This document shows positions 34,557 to 45,359 of a DNA stretch of 64,000 bases, in pieces. The notes below the pieces were generated by a model. That model did no database searches. It had not been told where the DNA came from and worked only from the letters and a program-made list of their open reading frames with translations. The DNA is taken from NCBI GenBank assembly GCA_018350325.1, contig JAEVLN010000024.1, positions 837,248-901,247 of the forward strand, given 5' to 3'. Origin of the DNA: Globodera rostochiensis (Eukaryota > Nematoda > Chromadorea > Rhabditida > Heteroderidae). The position numbers and the translations under genes were made by a program. Positions within the stretch are counted from its first letter, which is position 1, and every line of letters begins with the position of its first letter.

Positions 34557-34715
34557 ATGCACAACAATGAGGGTGCTGTCCAGCCAACGTCACACCTTGT
34601 TCAAAAGCGCTCTTTCTGCTTGTTTTTAAGTCGGCAGCCCAGAATTAAACATTCCTTTTTATTATTTACATTTTTTTTATTTTTTGTTTACATTAATGGT
34701 GGTCTAACAGAATAA
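34557..34715 (+). CDS. Small ORF, 52 codons, partly repeat-derived
   Basis: It reads MHNNEGAVQPTSHLVQKRSF then CLFLSRQPRIK and a hydrophobic tail. The first about 30 codons are a GC-richer island that begins exactly where similarity to the 23.6-kb paralog ends. The tail lies in a 105-bp unit repeated at 34,925-35,030. A donor inside the island is possible. Product unknown. Confidence 0.28.
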   Translation: MHNNEGAVQPTSHLVQKRSFCLFLSRQPRIKHSFLLFTFFLFFVYINGGLTE

Positions 34716-35030
34716 TTGTGTTTTTTTATTGACTTGCTACATTGGAATAAAACTAAAATTATATTCTGAATAATAATTTACTAAATTAATGAACAAATTG
34801 TGGAACGAGCGTCCAGCCTAATTATTAAAATAATTTTATAATTTTTTTTTTTTGTTAATATTGGTAGGTTTAATCGATGTTACCCATTTTCTCTTGTAAA
34901 CCGCGATAAATTTTAAACATATTTTTCCTTTTTATTATTTACATTTTTTTATTTTTTGTTTACATTAATGGTGGTCTAACAGAATAATTGTGTTTTTTAT
35001 TGACTTGCTACATTGGAATAAAACTAAATT
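34650..35030. repeat. Direct repeat of about 105 bp
   Basis: The segment 'cattaatggtggtctaacag...ttgacttgctacattggaat' occurs at 34,650-34,760 and 34,925-35,030, separated by about 165 bp of different sequence that includes a tiny exon-like stretch between 'attggtag' and 'cttgtaaac'. Confidence 0.8.
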
Positions 35031-35603
35031 ATAGCAAAGCCTTTGTTGTCCCATAACTTGCCACTTCCATTTTTCCTATGTTTTGTACTATTTTATCGGT
35101 TTTCATCAAATTTTTATCATTGAATTTAACATTTTGGTTATCAATTTTATTGATATAATATTCATTATAATTAAAAACTTAAGGATTTCACCTATTTTAT
35201 TTATTTGCTGTTGAAAATTTTTATTTTTGCGTATTTAAAATATAATTTACAACGTTGTTCTAATCTTTTTATTAACCTTATTTTTAGATTTATCTTCAAT
35301 TAAGTTATTTATTGTCTGGTAATAAATATTTTAATAAATCATTTACAAGTCACTATGACATGGATAAATGACCGGTCTATCTAAACAAATTCTTAGCTTT
35401 TGGTTTTTTATATTGTTTTAGAAGCGTTCTTATTCATATTATATATGTTGGCACAATAAGCATCAAATGAATTGCTATAAATATTTATTAATTATACAGA
35501 TAATACGCATATATATTTTAAGTAATTTTTTAAATTCGGCACAATTTCTTTAAATTATTTAAGTTATAATATCCGTGTTATTGAATCCTTAATACTTTAT
35601 TTC

Positions 35604-35665
35604 GCACGCGTTTGGGTAGGGTACAACAATACAATTACGAGCTGGAGATCGCAGCGAGAATGTAA
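35604..35665 (+). pseudogene. Diverged copy of the 26.2-kb exon
   Basis: The frame reads RTRLGRVQQYNYELEIAARM and then stops. It shares RTRL-x-RVQQY with 26,185-26,262 but lacks the upstream 24 bases and the donor. Confidence 0.4.
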
Positions 35666-35737
35666 TGACATTCAATTTTATTTGGCGTAACGTATATTTA
35701 AAAATTAAAAAATTAAATTTGCCAAAAAAGTCCAATA

Positions 35738-35851
35738 ATTAGGGGTGCAAACCGCCGGATTGTACCCGATTATCGGTTAACCGGCATTTTGAAGTCCCGG
35801 TTTTCGTAAACGGGTTCTTAACCATTTCACCGGTACTGTCCAACCCTAATT
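35738..35851. mobile_element. hAT-like MITE relic with ccggttaaccgg core
   Basis: The ends are 'taggggtgcaaaccgccgg' and 'ccggtactgtccaacccta'. The palindromic core resembles the other hAT-type elements. The flanks do not show an exact 8-bp duplication, so it is old or rearranged. Confidence 0.45.
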
Positions 35852-36054
35852 ATGAAGTTATAGGTACATTAAATTAATAAAGAAACCCCAACACTTTTTT
35901 TTGAAATTAACCCAGTTATTCTCTTTCCAATGTTATTCAATGGAAAATAAGGCAGAAGCAGTAATTTTTAACATTTTTTTAATAAAATTGCGCAATATTC
36001 CGACGGTTTTTGAATTTTCAAAAATACAAGTTTTGTTCAGGATTTTTTTTGGAT

Positions 36055-36535
36055 CTCAAAGAATTGCTCTCCAACAATTTTCGGGGAATTGCTATCGGAG
36101 AATTTCTCAGCATCAAAAAAAGAGGAGTATTGCTCTCGAAGAATTGCTAACCAACACGGAGATTGCTCACTGTGAAATATAGTGATTTTCTTTTTACTTT
36201 TAAACACATTTCCCAAGCCTAGGGTGCTTAGGTCCAAGCCTAACGAACCCCAAGTCTCTAACTTTTCCCCTGTTATTCTATTACCCAGGTACTGAAGTAT
36301 TTACTTTAAGCCAAAATATCCATTTTGGCCAAGTTTAAGTGGTTCAAAAACTGGTTCAAACTCATTTCCTAAAAGTTTTAGAAGCGATCAGTGTATCATT
36401 TATGCAGTTTTGGAGTGGGGCGTTCACTACAGTTTATCCTTTCTTTTTTTCACGGTGAGCAATTCTCCGTGTTGGTGAGCAATTCTTCGAGCAATTCTCC
36501 GAAAATGTCGGAGAGCAATTCTCCAGTGAGCAGCT
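36055..36535. mobile_element. Foldback element of the 'gcaattctcc' family, member 2
   Basis: The left arm (36,060-36,180: 'gaattgctctcc', 'cacggagattgctcactgtg') is the inverted counterpart of the right arm (36,445-36,535: 'cacggtgagcaattctccgt', 'gagagcaattctccagtgag'). The interior shares 'ctaacgaaccccaag' with member 1 and 'taacttttcccct' with 45,628. The ORFs drawn across it are artefacts of the repeat. Confidence 0.65.
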
Positions 36536-37229
36536 CTGTAGACTTTGTCCGTCCGTCCGTCCTTTCTTTCATTTTGTCTCTCAAATTATGAAATTTTTTA
36601 TAAAATTTTGATCATTGCTTAGAAGAACCTCTTTTAAATTAATTAAAGTTAATAATCATGTTTTTGGATTTTTCATGTGTGTGGTTTATCTTTTATCTAC
36701 AACAGTCTTTCTTTAAATAAAGATTACAACATTAAGCTTTATGCGATCAAAAATTTTATGTTTATTATAAACAATAGACATTTGTTTACAATTTTTAAAA
36801 TAAAATAGCCATTATAGTTGTTGTCTCCTTCGATTTTAGTTTTTTTTTAATTATATATTTGCTTATTTATTTTGTTTTATTCAAATTAATCTGTTTTTAA
36901 TTCATTCTTTTGGTGAGTTAACAATTTACAAATATATTAATGACCAAGTTAACTTTTTAAATGTAACCCACACTAAATATGAGTAATCTTATTAAAAATT
37001 CACATAAGCCGTGCCTGGATGTCTAACTTGGGGCATTGTTGACGGTTGCGATGGGTGTTGTTTGAAAGGTTGAATAATACTTTACCTTTTTGTTAATATT
37101 GTTTTGTTATTGTTTTCATTAACTTATCAAGGCAACACAATTTGCTTTCAATACACATTAAAATGTTTCATCAAATCCAAAGTCGATAATTTTCACATTG
37201 TTAAGCAAATGGTAATATTGTGAGTCTTT

Positions 37230-37313
37230 ATGTCGTGTGGAGATAATGGGTGTTACGTCTTAAGTGCGAAAATAATTGATAACTCAACATCGAGTTGTAA
37301 AAGAAATTATTGA
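37230..37313 (+). CDS. Small exon-like ORF, 27 codons
   Basis: It reads MSCGDNGCYVLSAKIIDNST then SSCKRNY and stops. Three of four Cys are in its first half. It is absent from the paralogous 27-kb interval. No domain recognised. Confidence 0.22.
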   Translation: MSCGDNGCYVLSAKIIDNSTSSCKRNY

Positions 37314-37720
37314 GAGTTTTTTATTGCTGGATTATTACATTATAATTTTGTTTTATAGCAAATTTTTTGAAGTTTAGCATTTTTATTCACAGTTTTTTAT
37401 TTAAATATTTTTCCAAAATGAAATTATTATCTTATTTTTGTTAAAATTGGCGAACAGTTTACCGGTGAAGCGATAGAATTTTGAAAAATCTTTTACAAAT
37501 TTTAAACATAAATTGTAAATGTGTGCTTGTTTAATAATTAAATTATTTTAATTTTATCGAAAATTTTAATTTACTGTTGGCAAAATTTCTTGTTTGTAAG
37601 CTTTTTTGATATGGTTATTTTGGCATTTTGAGTTATAAGATTTTTAATTTATATATTTAATCTTTGTATCCTTTTGATAAACAGTTTTTTTCAAATTTAT
37701 TATAGAGCTATATTATTAAA

Positions 37721-37840
37721 ATGTTGCATAGACTAAACATTTTGTTCAAGATGATGTTAGCGATTCATCGACAGCACGCAAGTTATTTTATCACAAGAAA
37801 TGTTAGAATTATCTTCGCGTTCACAATTCTTAATATTTAA
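37721..37840 (+). CDS. Small ORF, 39 codons
   Basis: It reads MLHRLNILFKMMLAIHRQHA then SYFITRNVRIIFAFTILNI and stops. A second frame through its GC-rich centre (DDVSDSSTARK) is also plausible. No splice sites are decisive. Confidence 0.2.
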   Translation: MLHRLNILFKMMLAIHRQHASYFITRNVRIIFAFTILNI

Positions 37841-38357
37841 ATGCGTTTTTTTGTCTATTTTTGCTTTACAAGTCTCATGGTTTTTAATTATATAACTTCG
37901 CAAGTATCAAGGGTCAATAACAGAATTACAACCGTACTCGGTTTTATGCATAGCATTAACCTTTTATTTATGAAAAAATTTATTCTGGAATAGTAAAAAA
38001 TTCCAACAGCCCCATATTTATTTTAAAACATAATTTTTTACACAAAATTATTTTATTAAAATATCTTAGAGTTCAAAGCCTTTAAAGAAAGATTGACCCC
38101 ATGGAGCTTTAGATACTTTCTGTTACTAAATACTTTTAAAAATTTAAAAGTTTTTATTTCAATTTATTGATTTATCATTTCCAGTTAAATAGTTTTAGTC
38201 CCAAATTTTTGGAGCAAGTCCTACAATTCTCGCTTATAAGAATAGGCTTTTAATTAATAATCTATTTGAATTTATGTTTATTTTTATTGTAATTTAGAAT
38301 TTATTTGCTTTTATAGATTTTTTTGTTTGATGCATGTGTCTGTTTTAGCTGACAAAA

Positions 38358-38480
38358 CAATAGATTTCACCTGACGGCGACTGTATGCTTCGGTGTTCGG
38401 CGCAAATGTGATATTGCTTGCAGCTACTACCAATGTTTTTGTTCTTTGTAGCTTGTGGCGTACTAAAATAAAAAAATGTT
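38358..38480 (+). CDS. Exon-like GC island with three open frames
   Basis: After 'acaatag' all three frames run for some distance. One reads ISPDGDCMLRCSAQM then stops; another reads RRLYASVFGANVILLAATTN. The PDGDCM(L)R string resembles the catalytic Cys motif (DG-D/N-C-x-F/Y-R) of OTU-type deubiquitinases, but it is short and stops soon after. Frame cannot be chosen by eye. Confidence 0.25.
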
Positions 38481-38639
38481 AAAATAAAGAAATCTAAAAA
38501 ACCTTTTCAAATTTACTGTTTTGTTTTACACCTTGCTTTTTAAATTGGATTTATATTAAGCTTTAATTGTTTTTCTTTTATTATCCAATTATTTGTTATT
38601 TATTTGAAGAGCGTTTTATTGGTATTTTTAGTTTTTTCA

Positions 38640-38940
38640 TCTTATGCTGTTGTGTCAAAAGTATGTTAATATTTTTACTACACTTTTTTTTAAAACTTTC
38701 TTGCGCAGTCGTGCTCTTAATAGTTGTTCTTCCACTAGAAAATTATTTTTTGTGTGATAATAAATTATTAGTTTTATGTAAGATTTTACAATTCTTACGT
38801 TACATTAAAAGCATGTATCATAATTCAAGTTTAATTTTACCAATAATTTTAAAAATTGTTTTTAGTTCCTTGAATGATTTAAAATATTATTTTATTTTTA
38901 TTTTTAGTGTAAAACATTATTAATAGTTGGTAGTTTATCA
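38640..38940. repeat. Copy of the 6.1-6.39 kb repeat
   Basis: It shares 'gtcgtgctctt', 'gcatgtatcataattcaagt' and 'attattaatagttggtagtt' with 6,095-6,390 in the same order. Similarity stops where the candidate exon at 6,381 begins. The 118-codon frame 38,567-38,923 lies in this repeat and is not gene-like. Confidence 0.8.
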
Positions 38941-39616
38941 AAATTATTAAATCGCTTAAATTTTAAAATTTAATATAAATTTATTTTAAATTTACAAATT
39001 TATGAAATCTTATTTGTCTCAAGATTAAAAATAATCCAATTTCATATTCATAGTTTGCTGTATTTTTTTTTCATGAAATTGGTTTCTTTTAGTTTCAAAT
39101 TTTCTATTTAAAAAATTTAAATGGACTTAGCTTTTTTGTTTTTGGTTTTTTTTAAATTTAATGATGTTTTAGAAACTAATTTTTTTGAATTATTATTTTT
39201 AATTTGACGTTGAACCTCAGCTTATAAAGTAATTATTTTTTGCTTAAATCGCTTTTGATGTCCTTAGTTCAATTGGCATAAAACGGCCAACGATTTTATT
39301 TTAATATATAGTATTCAATTAAATAAAAAAAGAGCTAAATTGTAGTTTTTTTTGGGAATTTTGTTCAATTACCTGAAATAAACACATTCAAATGGGGGGG
39401 GGGGGGGGGAAGGTAGGTGAAGTGGAAGGCAAATGCTATGCGTTCTTCATTGGATTTTATATTCTCCAAATTTATTATATTTTTCATGAAAATCAAAAAA
39501 TTCTTTTTGGGTAAAACTTTAGTTCTTTATTTTATTATGGAATTATTTATTCTTTATTTTACGAAATCCAAGTACACTAAAAATTTATCCAAAATCATTT
39601 AGGGCTTAAGCTTCCG

Positions 39617-40012
39617 ATCCGAGTGCCGAATTGTCCGAGTACCGAATAGTGCAAAAAATATCAGAGTGTCGAAATTATGAGCGTCGAATGGTTCGATTGT
39701 CGAATAGTGCAAAAAATATTTGAGTGTCGACATCTAATTTTTTTGAGTGTACTGATCAATTTTCAGATTTCTTACCCTACTTTTTAAACAAATGAATTTT
39801 TTCAAACCCCGTACCCGAATTCGAACAATTTTTCGAAAAAACAATATTTTCCTAAAATCTTGTTGTTAAAAGCTTATCGTGTTGAAAATGTTTAAAACAG
39901 TACGCTCTTCTACCACAGGATTTAATTCGACCTTCAACCTCGATTTATTTTATTCGACCTTCGGCTTAAATTTGTTCTATTCGGCACTCGGTTTTGCACT
40001 ATTCGGCACTCA
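39617..40012. mobile_element. Palindromic element with gagtgccgaa/ttcggcactc ends
   Basis: The left side has 'gagtgccgaattgtccgagt' and 'accgaatagtgcaaaa' units; the right side has the inverted forms 'ttttgcactattcggcactc'. The arrangement is like a foldback MITE. Target duplication not identified. Confidence 0.5.
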
Positions 40013-40241
40013 GACTGTATTTAAAAATGGCTAGATTCGATGCAGACGGTACAAATAATTTTGTTATGTCCCCATTAAAAAATTTATGACAAAATAATTT
40101 AATTAATAATAATGTTAAAGTAGTTTAAGATATAAAATTTCATAGGAATTCCTTTTAAAGTAATTCACACATTTCTAAAAATTTACTTTTTGCAATGAAA
40201 TTTTATTTTAAAACTTTATGATGTCTACGCTTTATTTAACA

Positions 40242-40368
40242 GCATGAGGTCGTTGGAAGAAGCAAATTTTTTCTGACAAATTATATGTTTTAATGTCCCA
40301 AATTCTCGAGTCGTGCATTGGGATCAATCGAAACATGAGCGTACAATTGAAGAGTGATTGTGCTACTT
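40242..40368 (+). pseudogene. Exon-like relic after an acceptor
   Basis: Following 'ttatttaacag', one frame reads MRSLEEANFF, a stop, then QIICFNVPNSRVVHWDQSKH and ERTIEE to a stop at about 40,354. The composition is protein-like, but the internal TGA breaks it. Product unknown. Confidence 0.25.
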
Positions 40369-40997
40369 AGTTGTTTCGGAGGTATCTCATCGTTTTTGTA
40401 GCCTTTTTCTTTTACGTTTTTATTTTATGGGTTATATTGTTTTTTATTCTTACTTATTGTTTTATATATTTAATTAATATTTATAATCTATGTGATGTTG
40501 AAAAAATCTTTAAATTTTCAAAATACATATGGGCATTATTTTGTTATGCACTTGGTTTTTATGTTAAGTGTATGATTTATTAATCAAATAGGTGTTACTC
40601 TTTCATTAAGTGAATGAATATTTGGATAGAATAAGTTTGTAAAAATATTATTTAAATTACCGAATAAACCTTGGATTTAAAAAGTTTAATAGAGTTTTGG
40701 GATTATATTTTCCACATTTCAATTTAAGCCAACAATCAGCATAATATTTTTAGTTTGATAAGAATTTTTATATGTCCCTATAAACTCAATTTTGCGTAGT
40801 AAATTTTTCTATTAGAACGTTAATGTGGGCTTCGGTTTGTTTTTTTAATCATTCTGATTTTTTAATTATCATGGCTAAAAACCAAGCAATTTGAATGGGC
40901 CCAATATATTTAAATATATAACATTTTTTTATTTACAAAACATTGTTTTACGAGCGCTGTGTAAAATGTATTTTTGTTCATTTCTTTTTAAGCAATA

Positions 40998-41095
40998 TTC
41001 CAAATTACGGTGTCGCCCGTATTGCATCACGAATGCGGACATGTCTTCGCCTTGTGGTTCGTCGAGGAAGCTGCTGAGTTTTTTGAAGTGCAGAC
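40998..41095 (+). pseudogene. EVH1/PH-like helix exon, copy 2
   Basis: It starts with the same 'aatattccaaattacg' after TTTTTAAG as 31,760, then carries about 20 extra bases and a frame change. The last part reads HVFALWFVEEAAEFFEVQ. Silent differences to copy 1 in EEAA support the reading. The upstream junction is out of frame, so this copy is probably broken. Confidence 0.4.
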
Positions 41096-41199
41096 ATGGT
41101 ATAATAAATGTAAAAAACGATAACGTAAAAAATCACTATGTCTTTAAAATATTTATCATAAATAAACCCGAACCAGATATTTTTTATTAATTTATAAAG

Positions 41200-42320
41200 T
41201 TGAATTATTTCTATTTTTGCAAGTTTATTTGCTTCTATTCACTTAAACGATACTAATTGCATTTCAATGTTTTTTTTTATTTAAATGCTATATAATTTTA
41301 TTAATGTCTATCACTGCAAACTTACGAGGAATTATTTAAATTTAATTTTTATTTTTATTTCTAACTTTTTGAAATGGCTCTTGTTCTTTGTGCATATTTC
41401 TTCAATTTCCATTTATTCTATTAACAAATTATGTGTAATTAGCGCGTAGTTTGTTGAATATTGTCTAGTATTGGTTGAATCCGTTGTCGTCATTTTAACG
41501 TGTTAAATGTAAAACAACTGATTATATTTAATACAAATTTTATATATGCGCGTAAGATTATTTCAATTTTGTTAGTTTAAAGAATTTATTTATATTTTGG
41601 ATTTTTAATAAATCATACTTAATATCGTTAATTCATTTTTTGATTCTGAATTTTATCGTATTTTGCTGATACGCGTTTTTAAAAACGCTGATCAACCTTT
41701 TAATATAGAATTTACTGCGATTTTTTTATTCAAATGATTTTCTTATTCTTTAAGGTAATCCTCAAAATAGATTTTAAATTTTTATTAGGTTGGCAAATAA
41801 ATTGGCTTGCATAAATAATAAAAAGGAATTTGTAAAGATACTTATTAAAATAGAAAGTCACGTGCATTCAAATTTTTATTTTATTAATTGCATTAATTTT
41901 GATAAACACTGCTTATGTTGAATTGATATTTTAATTTTAAAAATTTATTTTCTGATAATATTTTAAGGTTTTCACATTGTCTGTATTCTTTTTTAAATAA
42001 ATTAAGTGTTTTCTTTTAAACAATTTTCTTTGTGTTTTCTGTAGCTTAATTCATATTTTAAATATATTAACTTATATAATATTTTAAAACTCAACTTTTT
42101 CTCTTTGACAAAATTTATTATAGTTTACCATTTTTATTAATTATTTTTAGTATAATAATTCGGCATTTAAGTAGAATTCACAAATGGTTATTTGATTTGA
42201 TTATCTTTTTTATATAATTTAAATGTAAGAGTAGGTTGGTAAATCTTAATCTTACTCAGAAAATTTTCTTTGGGTTCATTTTTAGCTTTACTAAAAAATG
42301 ACAAAAAAAGTAGACGCAAA
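41200..42320. other. T-rich DNA up to the composition switch
   Basis: No gene seen. The + strand is still T-rich. From about 42.3 kb on, A predominates. Confidence 0.55.
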
Positions 42321-42329
42321 AAGTAAAAA

Positions 42330-42470
42330 TTGATTGTGTTGGTTGGAGGTAATGAATGACCAATTGACTGAAGAATGCTGTGTGTGCATCCCCCCCCCCC
42401 CCACCTCCCCCTCCCCAAAAAATCAATGAATGGTTTGTGTGTGGGGCAAAGAGAACTCAAATTGCACAAA
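42330..42470. repeat. Family C-related GC-rich tract at the composition switch
   Basis: It has 'gtgttggttggaggtaatga', a C-run (42,391-42,403), 'cacctccccctcccc' and 'atcaatgaatggtttgtgtg'. It resembles family C with the central run in the opposite sense. The 93-codon minus frame here derives from it. Confidence 0.6.
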
Positions 42471-42905
42471 ATGGATAATAATCCGTTGACAGAAAATAAT
42501 TAACATCGTCCTGATTGAGTATGGACAGAAACTGTGCATAAACAGCAAAAAATTCTCAAACATTTGTAAGCTTTACTTTGTTGAAAAGTATTTGAAAAGA
42601 AAAATAATGAACTAAAATTAAATCATTCAATAGAAATGCAAATAATTCACTTGGATGCTTTTATTAAATCGTGCATGAACTAAAATGATTCTGCTATCAG
42701 TCAGTCATTCCAATGTTCAAAAATAAAGCAATAACAATAAATTAAATTATAATGTTTATTTAAAAAAATTAAATAAAAATTAACATATAACAAAAGCATC
42801 AACACATAAATATTAATTAAATTAGCAGTTTACAATTGAATTAATCCACAATCAAAATTTCTTCTGGAGATACATACTAGGCAAATAAAAAAATGAGCTT
42901 GATAC

Positions 42906-42982
42906 CTCTCAAACTTCGTAAAGCAGGGTGGCTAACAAAAATTAGTTGCGCCACCGAAGTCGCCGCTTGTCGCTTGCACAGG
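42906..42982 (-). CDS. Candidate internal exon, 77 nt, both splice sites
   Basis: The minus-strand acceptor TTTTTAG and donor AGAG|GTATCA enclose 77 nt open in one phase: c|LCKRQAATSVAQLIFVSHPA then LRSLR and one base. GC content is well above its flanks. It is the first convincing minus-strand exon after the strand-bias switch. Product unknown. Confidence 0.45.
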
Positions 42983-43374
42983 CTAAAAATGTTTATTATA
43001 GATTTTTAAAATTTTAAAGACATCTTTATCAAAATTATCTTCAATGACTTCTTATTATCATTTATCGATGAAACGAGCAGGACACAGTTAACTCTTTTGA
43101 AACTCATCATTATTTAAACACATTAACTGAGACAAAGCTGAGTACAGTATTAATTGAATCTACTAATAAATTATAACATAAAATAGAAAACTTATTAAAT
43201 AATATCTTCCAAACATAATTTTGTTTAAAAAGCTTACATAATTTTTAAAGTTTTTTGTATTAATATTGCTAAGCATAGAATATTTATTAAACCCTTCTTT
43301 TGGTTGCGGACAAATTTCCAGTTGAAGAGTTTGAATTGCAATGGAATCATCAATAAAATTAAAATGAATTATAA

Positions 43375-43462
43375 CTAATTAATGATAAAAGATTGATCAT
43401 CGACGTGATCTGCACGGCAGATATGCGATTGAAAACAAAGATCCATTTCCGTCAGTTGTCTG
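43375..43462 (-). CDS. Candidate terminal exon
   Basis: The frame reads ENRQLTEMDLCFQSHICRAD then HVDDQSFIIN and stops. 'gaaaacag' may be the acceptor; an ATG inside gives 21 codons. It is polar and protein-like; no family recognised. Confidence 0.35.
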
Positions 43463-43618
43463 TTTTCAGCAATATTTGCAATATAATATACCAAAAGCGT
43501 AAAAATTAAATATATGTAAAAAATCAATACATTCAGTTTAAAAATTGGATTTGATTACTACCATAAAGAAATACAATTATTTTACAAAAAATTAATACCT
43601 AAATATTAATTAAGCTCC

Positions 43619-43675
43619 CTATATATTATATGATAAATGCTCGAAAACTCTGTCACAAAGCGGACGAAGAAGACA
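43619..43675 (-). CDS. Candidate terminal exon, 18 codons
   Basis: After 'ggttttaatcag' on the minus strand the frame reads CLLRPLCDRVFEHLSYNI and stops. The acceptor is good; length and content are modest. Confidence 0.33.
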   Translation of the reverse strand, partial: CLLRPLCDRVFEHLSYNI

Positions 43676-43887
43676 CTGATTAAAACCAATTAAAATATCT
43701 TGATAAGACAATTTATGGATGAATCAAATTTGTATTAAAATTATTTCAACGTCCCATGTCAAAATCCAATATTTATTCCAAAAATCAGTAACAGAAAATC
43801 AAAAACAATTTTGCTTTGAATTTTTAAAAGTCCAAAATATGCAAAAAATAAAATATAATTCGCCAAAAAAATTATTAAAATTTCACC

Positions 43888-45066
43888 CCAACCGCTACTT
43901 TGACCCGACTCGCTACTTTTATCCCGACTCGCTACCTTTATCCCGACTCGCTACTTTTGTTCCAACTCGCTACTTTTGTCCCAACTCGCTACTTTTGTCC
44001 CAACTCGCTACTTTTGTCCCAACTCGCTACCCTTTTTTACTTTTCAAAAACCAAGATTTCCTTATAAATGATATACCATTCGATTCCACTCGATGAGACA
44101 AAACGAATGGTACTATTTTTAGGCTCGGGTAACAACCAAGAGCTGAATTATAGAGGTTTAAAGTTCACGAAAAAATGAAGAAAAATGAACCTCTTTGGAC
44201 TAAGTTTTAGTTTTTGTTGTGGATCAATCTTAACAAATTTGGTTTCAATCGACAGCTCTCGATGAGACAAATCGATCGAGGGTGGGGCAAGTCGATCTGG
44301 CGCATAGCATGTGGTTTTCAAAAAAAATGAAAAGGGATTCGAAATGGACGAACCCCAACTCGCTACCTCGTGTGTTAAATAGAGAAATGCAAAAAGCGAG
44401 ATAGTGTTACTCTATAAGAGAGCAGAGAAAAAGAGCAAGTCTAAAAAGTAGCGAGTTGGGTATTTACCTTCGAAATTCTGCGCTAACAACAATTTTCGTG
44501 TGTGGGCATTTCGCCGAGCGGACAATTCGCAGAGTGGACATTGAACGAAAAGGTCCCTCTCCCCCTATACTTTTTGGCCAGCTTAATTTGCTTGTAAATT
44601 TTCTTATAGTCGTTTCCGGCGCAAAACCTATAGTACAGAACGTGAAGTCGCTCGGCATCAACATTATTATTTGCTCTCTGTAGAACGTCTATGAATGCCC
44701 AAAGACCAAAATGATAGAAAAAAAACATTAGATTCAAAAGGTTCGGCTTTTCGGGAAAGTAGGAAATATTAAAGTTTTGGAGCCAATACGTAGGCTGTAG
44801 TGTGTCATTGTGATTTCTTAATATTTACAAAATAATAAATAATGGTTTTTAGCCAATGATTTAGTAGTTTTTTTGTTTTAAATGGTTTTTGAAAAGTAAA
44901 AAAGGGTAGCGAGTCGGGACAAAAGTAGCGAGTTGGGACAAAAGTAGCGAGTTGGGACAAAAGTAGCGAGTCGGGATAAAGGTAGCGAGTCGGGATAAAA
45001 GTAGCGAGTCGGGATAAAAGTAGCGAGTTGGGGTGTAGCGAGTTGGCAGGTAGCGAGTTGGGTATT
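43888..45066. mobile_element. Tandem-repeat-armed foldback element with MULE remnant
   Basis: The left arm (43,888-44,032) has seven or more copies of 'ccaactcgctacttttgtc'; the right arm (44,906-45,066) has the inverted array 'gtagcgagttgggacaaaa'. An extra internal pair lies at 44,346-44,470. Long inverted arms of tandem units are the hallmark of foldback elements. The interior carries a MULE-transposase-like remnant. Frames over the arms (FVPTRYFCPNSLLLS-type) are repeat artefacts. Outer borders and TSD are not resolved. Confidence 0.75.
44485..44737 (-). pseudogene. Remnant of a Mutator-like (MULE) transposase C-terminus
   Basis: The minus frame reads GLWAFIDVLQRANNNVDAER then LHVLYYRFCAGNDYKKIYKQ and IKLAKKYRGRG. 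The W-x-FI-x-x-L-(K/Q)-R-x … G … K-x-Y motif layout matches the C-terminal tail after the catalytic core of animal FLYWCH/MULE-type transposases, as I remember the family. A catalytic DDE core is absent. A second minus frame over the same DNA is a shadow. Its place inside a foldback element fits the known FB-MULE link. Confidence 0.45.
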
Positions 45067-45359
45067 TACCGTCCGTCCACAACTCGGTGGGCAACCAAAT
45101 TGGCATCCTAAAATCCCAAAAATTCGTAAAATTGGCAATATGAGTAAGATTGCTAAAACCCCAAGAAAATTAATTGCTGACCCGCAAAGCTGAGTCCCAT
45201 AGGAATGTTCCATTTCAATGGAAGTAATAAAATAAGTTAAAAGCTAAATTTGTTAATAATTTATTTTAGCAAATACTTACTTACTAAAAACCTCAACCCA
45301 AAAAAGTGCCAGATATTGATTAAAAGATTAGGTATTTCTACACTATATGGGAGTGGTTC

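Larger units (their letters stand above)
34400..41200. repeat. Segmental duplication, distal copy
   Basis: It is collinear with 23.44-31.93 kb (see that entry). Copy-specific insertions include the foldback element at 36.05 kb and the palindrome at 39.6 kb. Confidence 0.7.

Noticed and set aside
38567..38923. 118-codon plus frame
   Set aside because: It is T-rich hydrophobic noise within a repeat also present at 6.1-6.39 kb, where the frame is not conserved.
43719..44096. 125-codon plus frame with repeated FVPTRYFCPNSLLLSQLAT
   Set aside because: It is the translation of the tandem 'ccaactcgctacttttgtc' array of the foldback arm; the same peptide appears from the inverted arm.
44456..44683. 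Plus-strand and second minus-strand frames over the MULE remnant
   Set aside because: They are shadows; only the minus frame with WAFIDVLQR...KKY matches a transposase tail.
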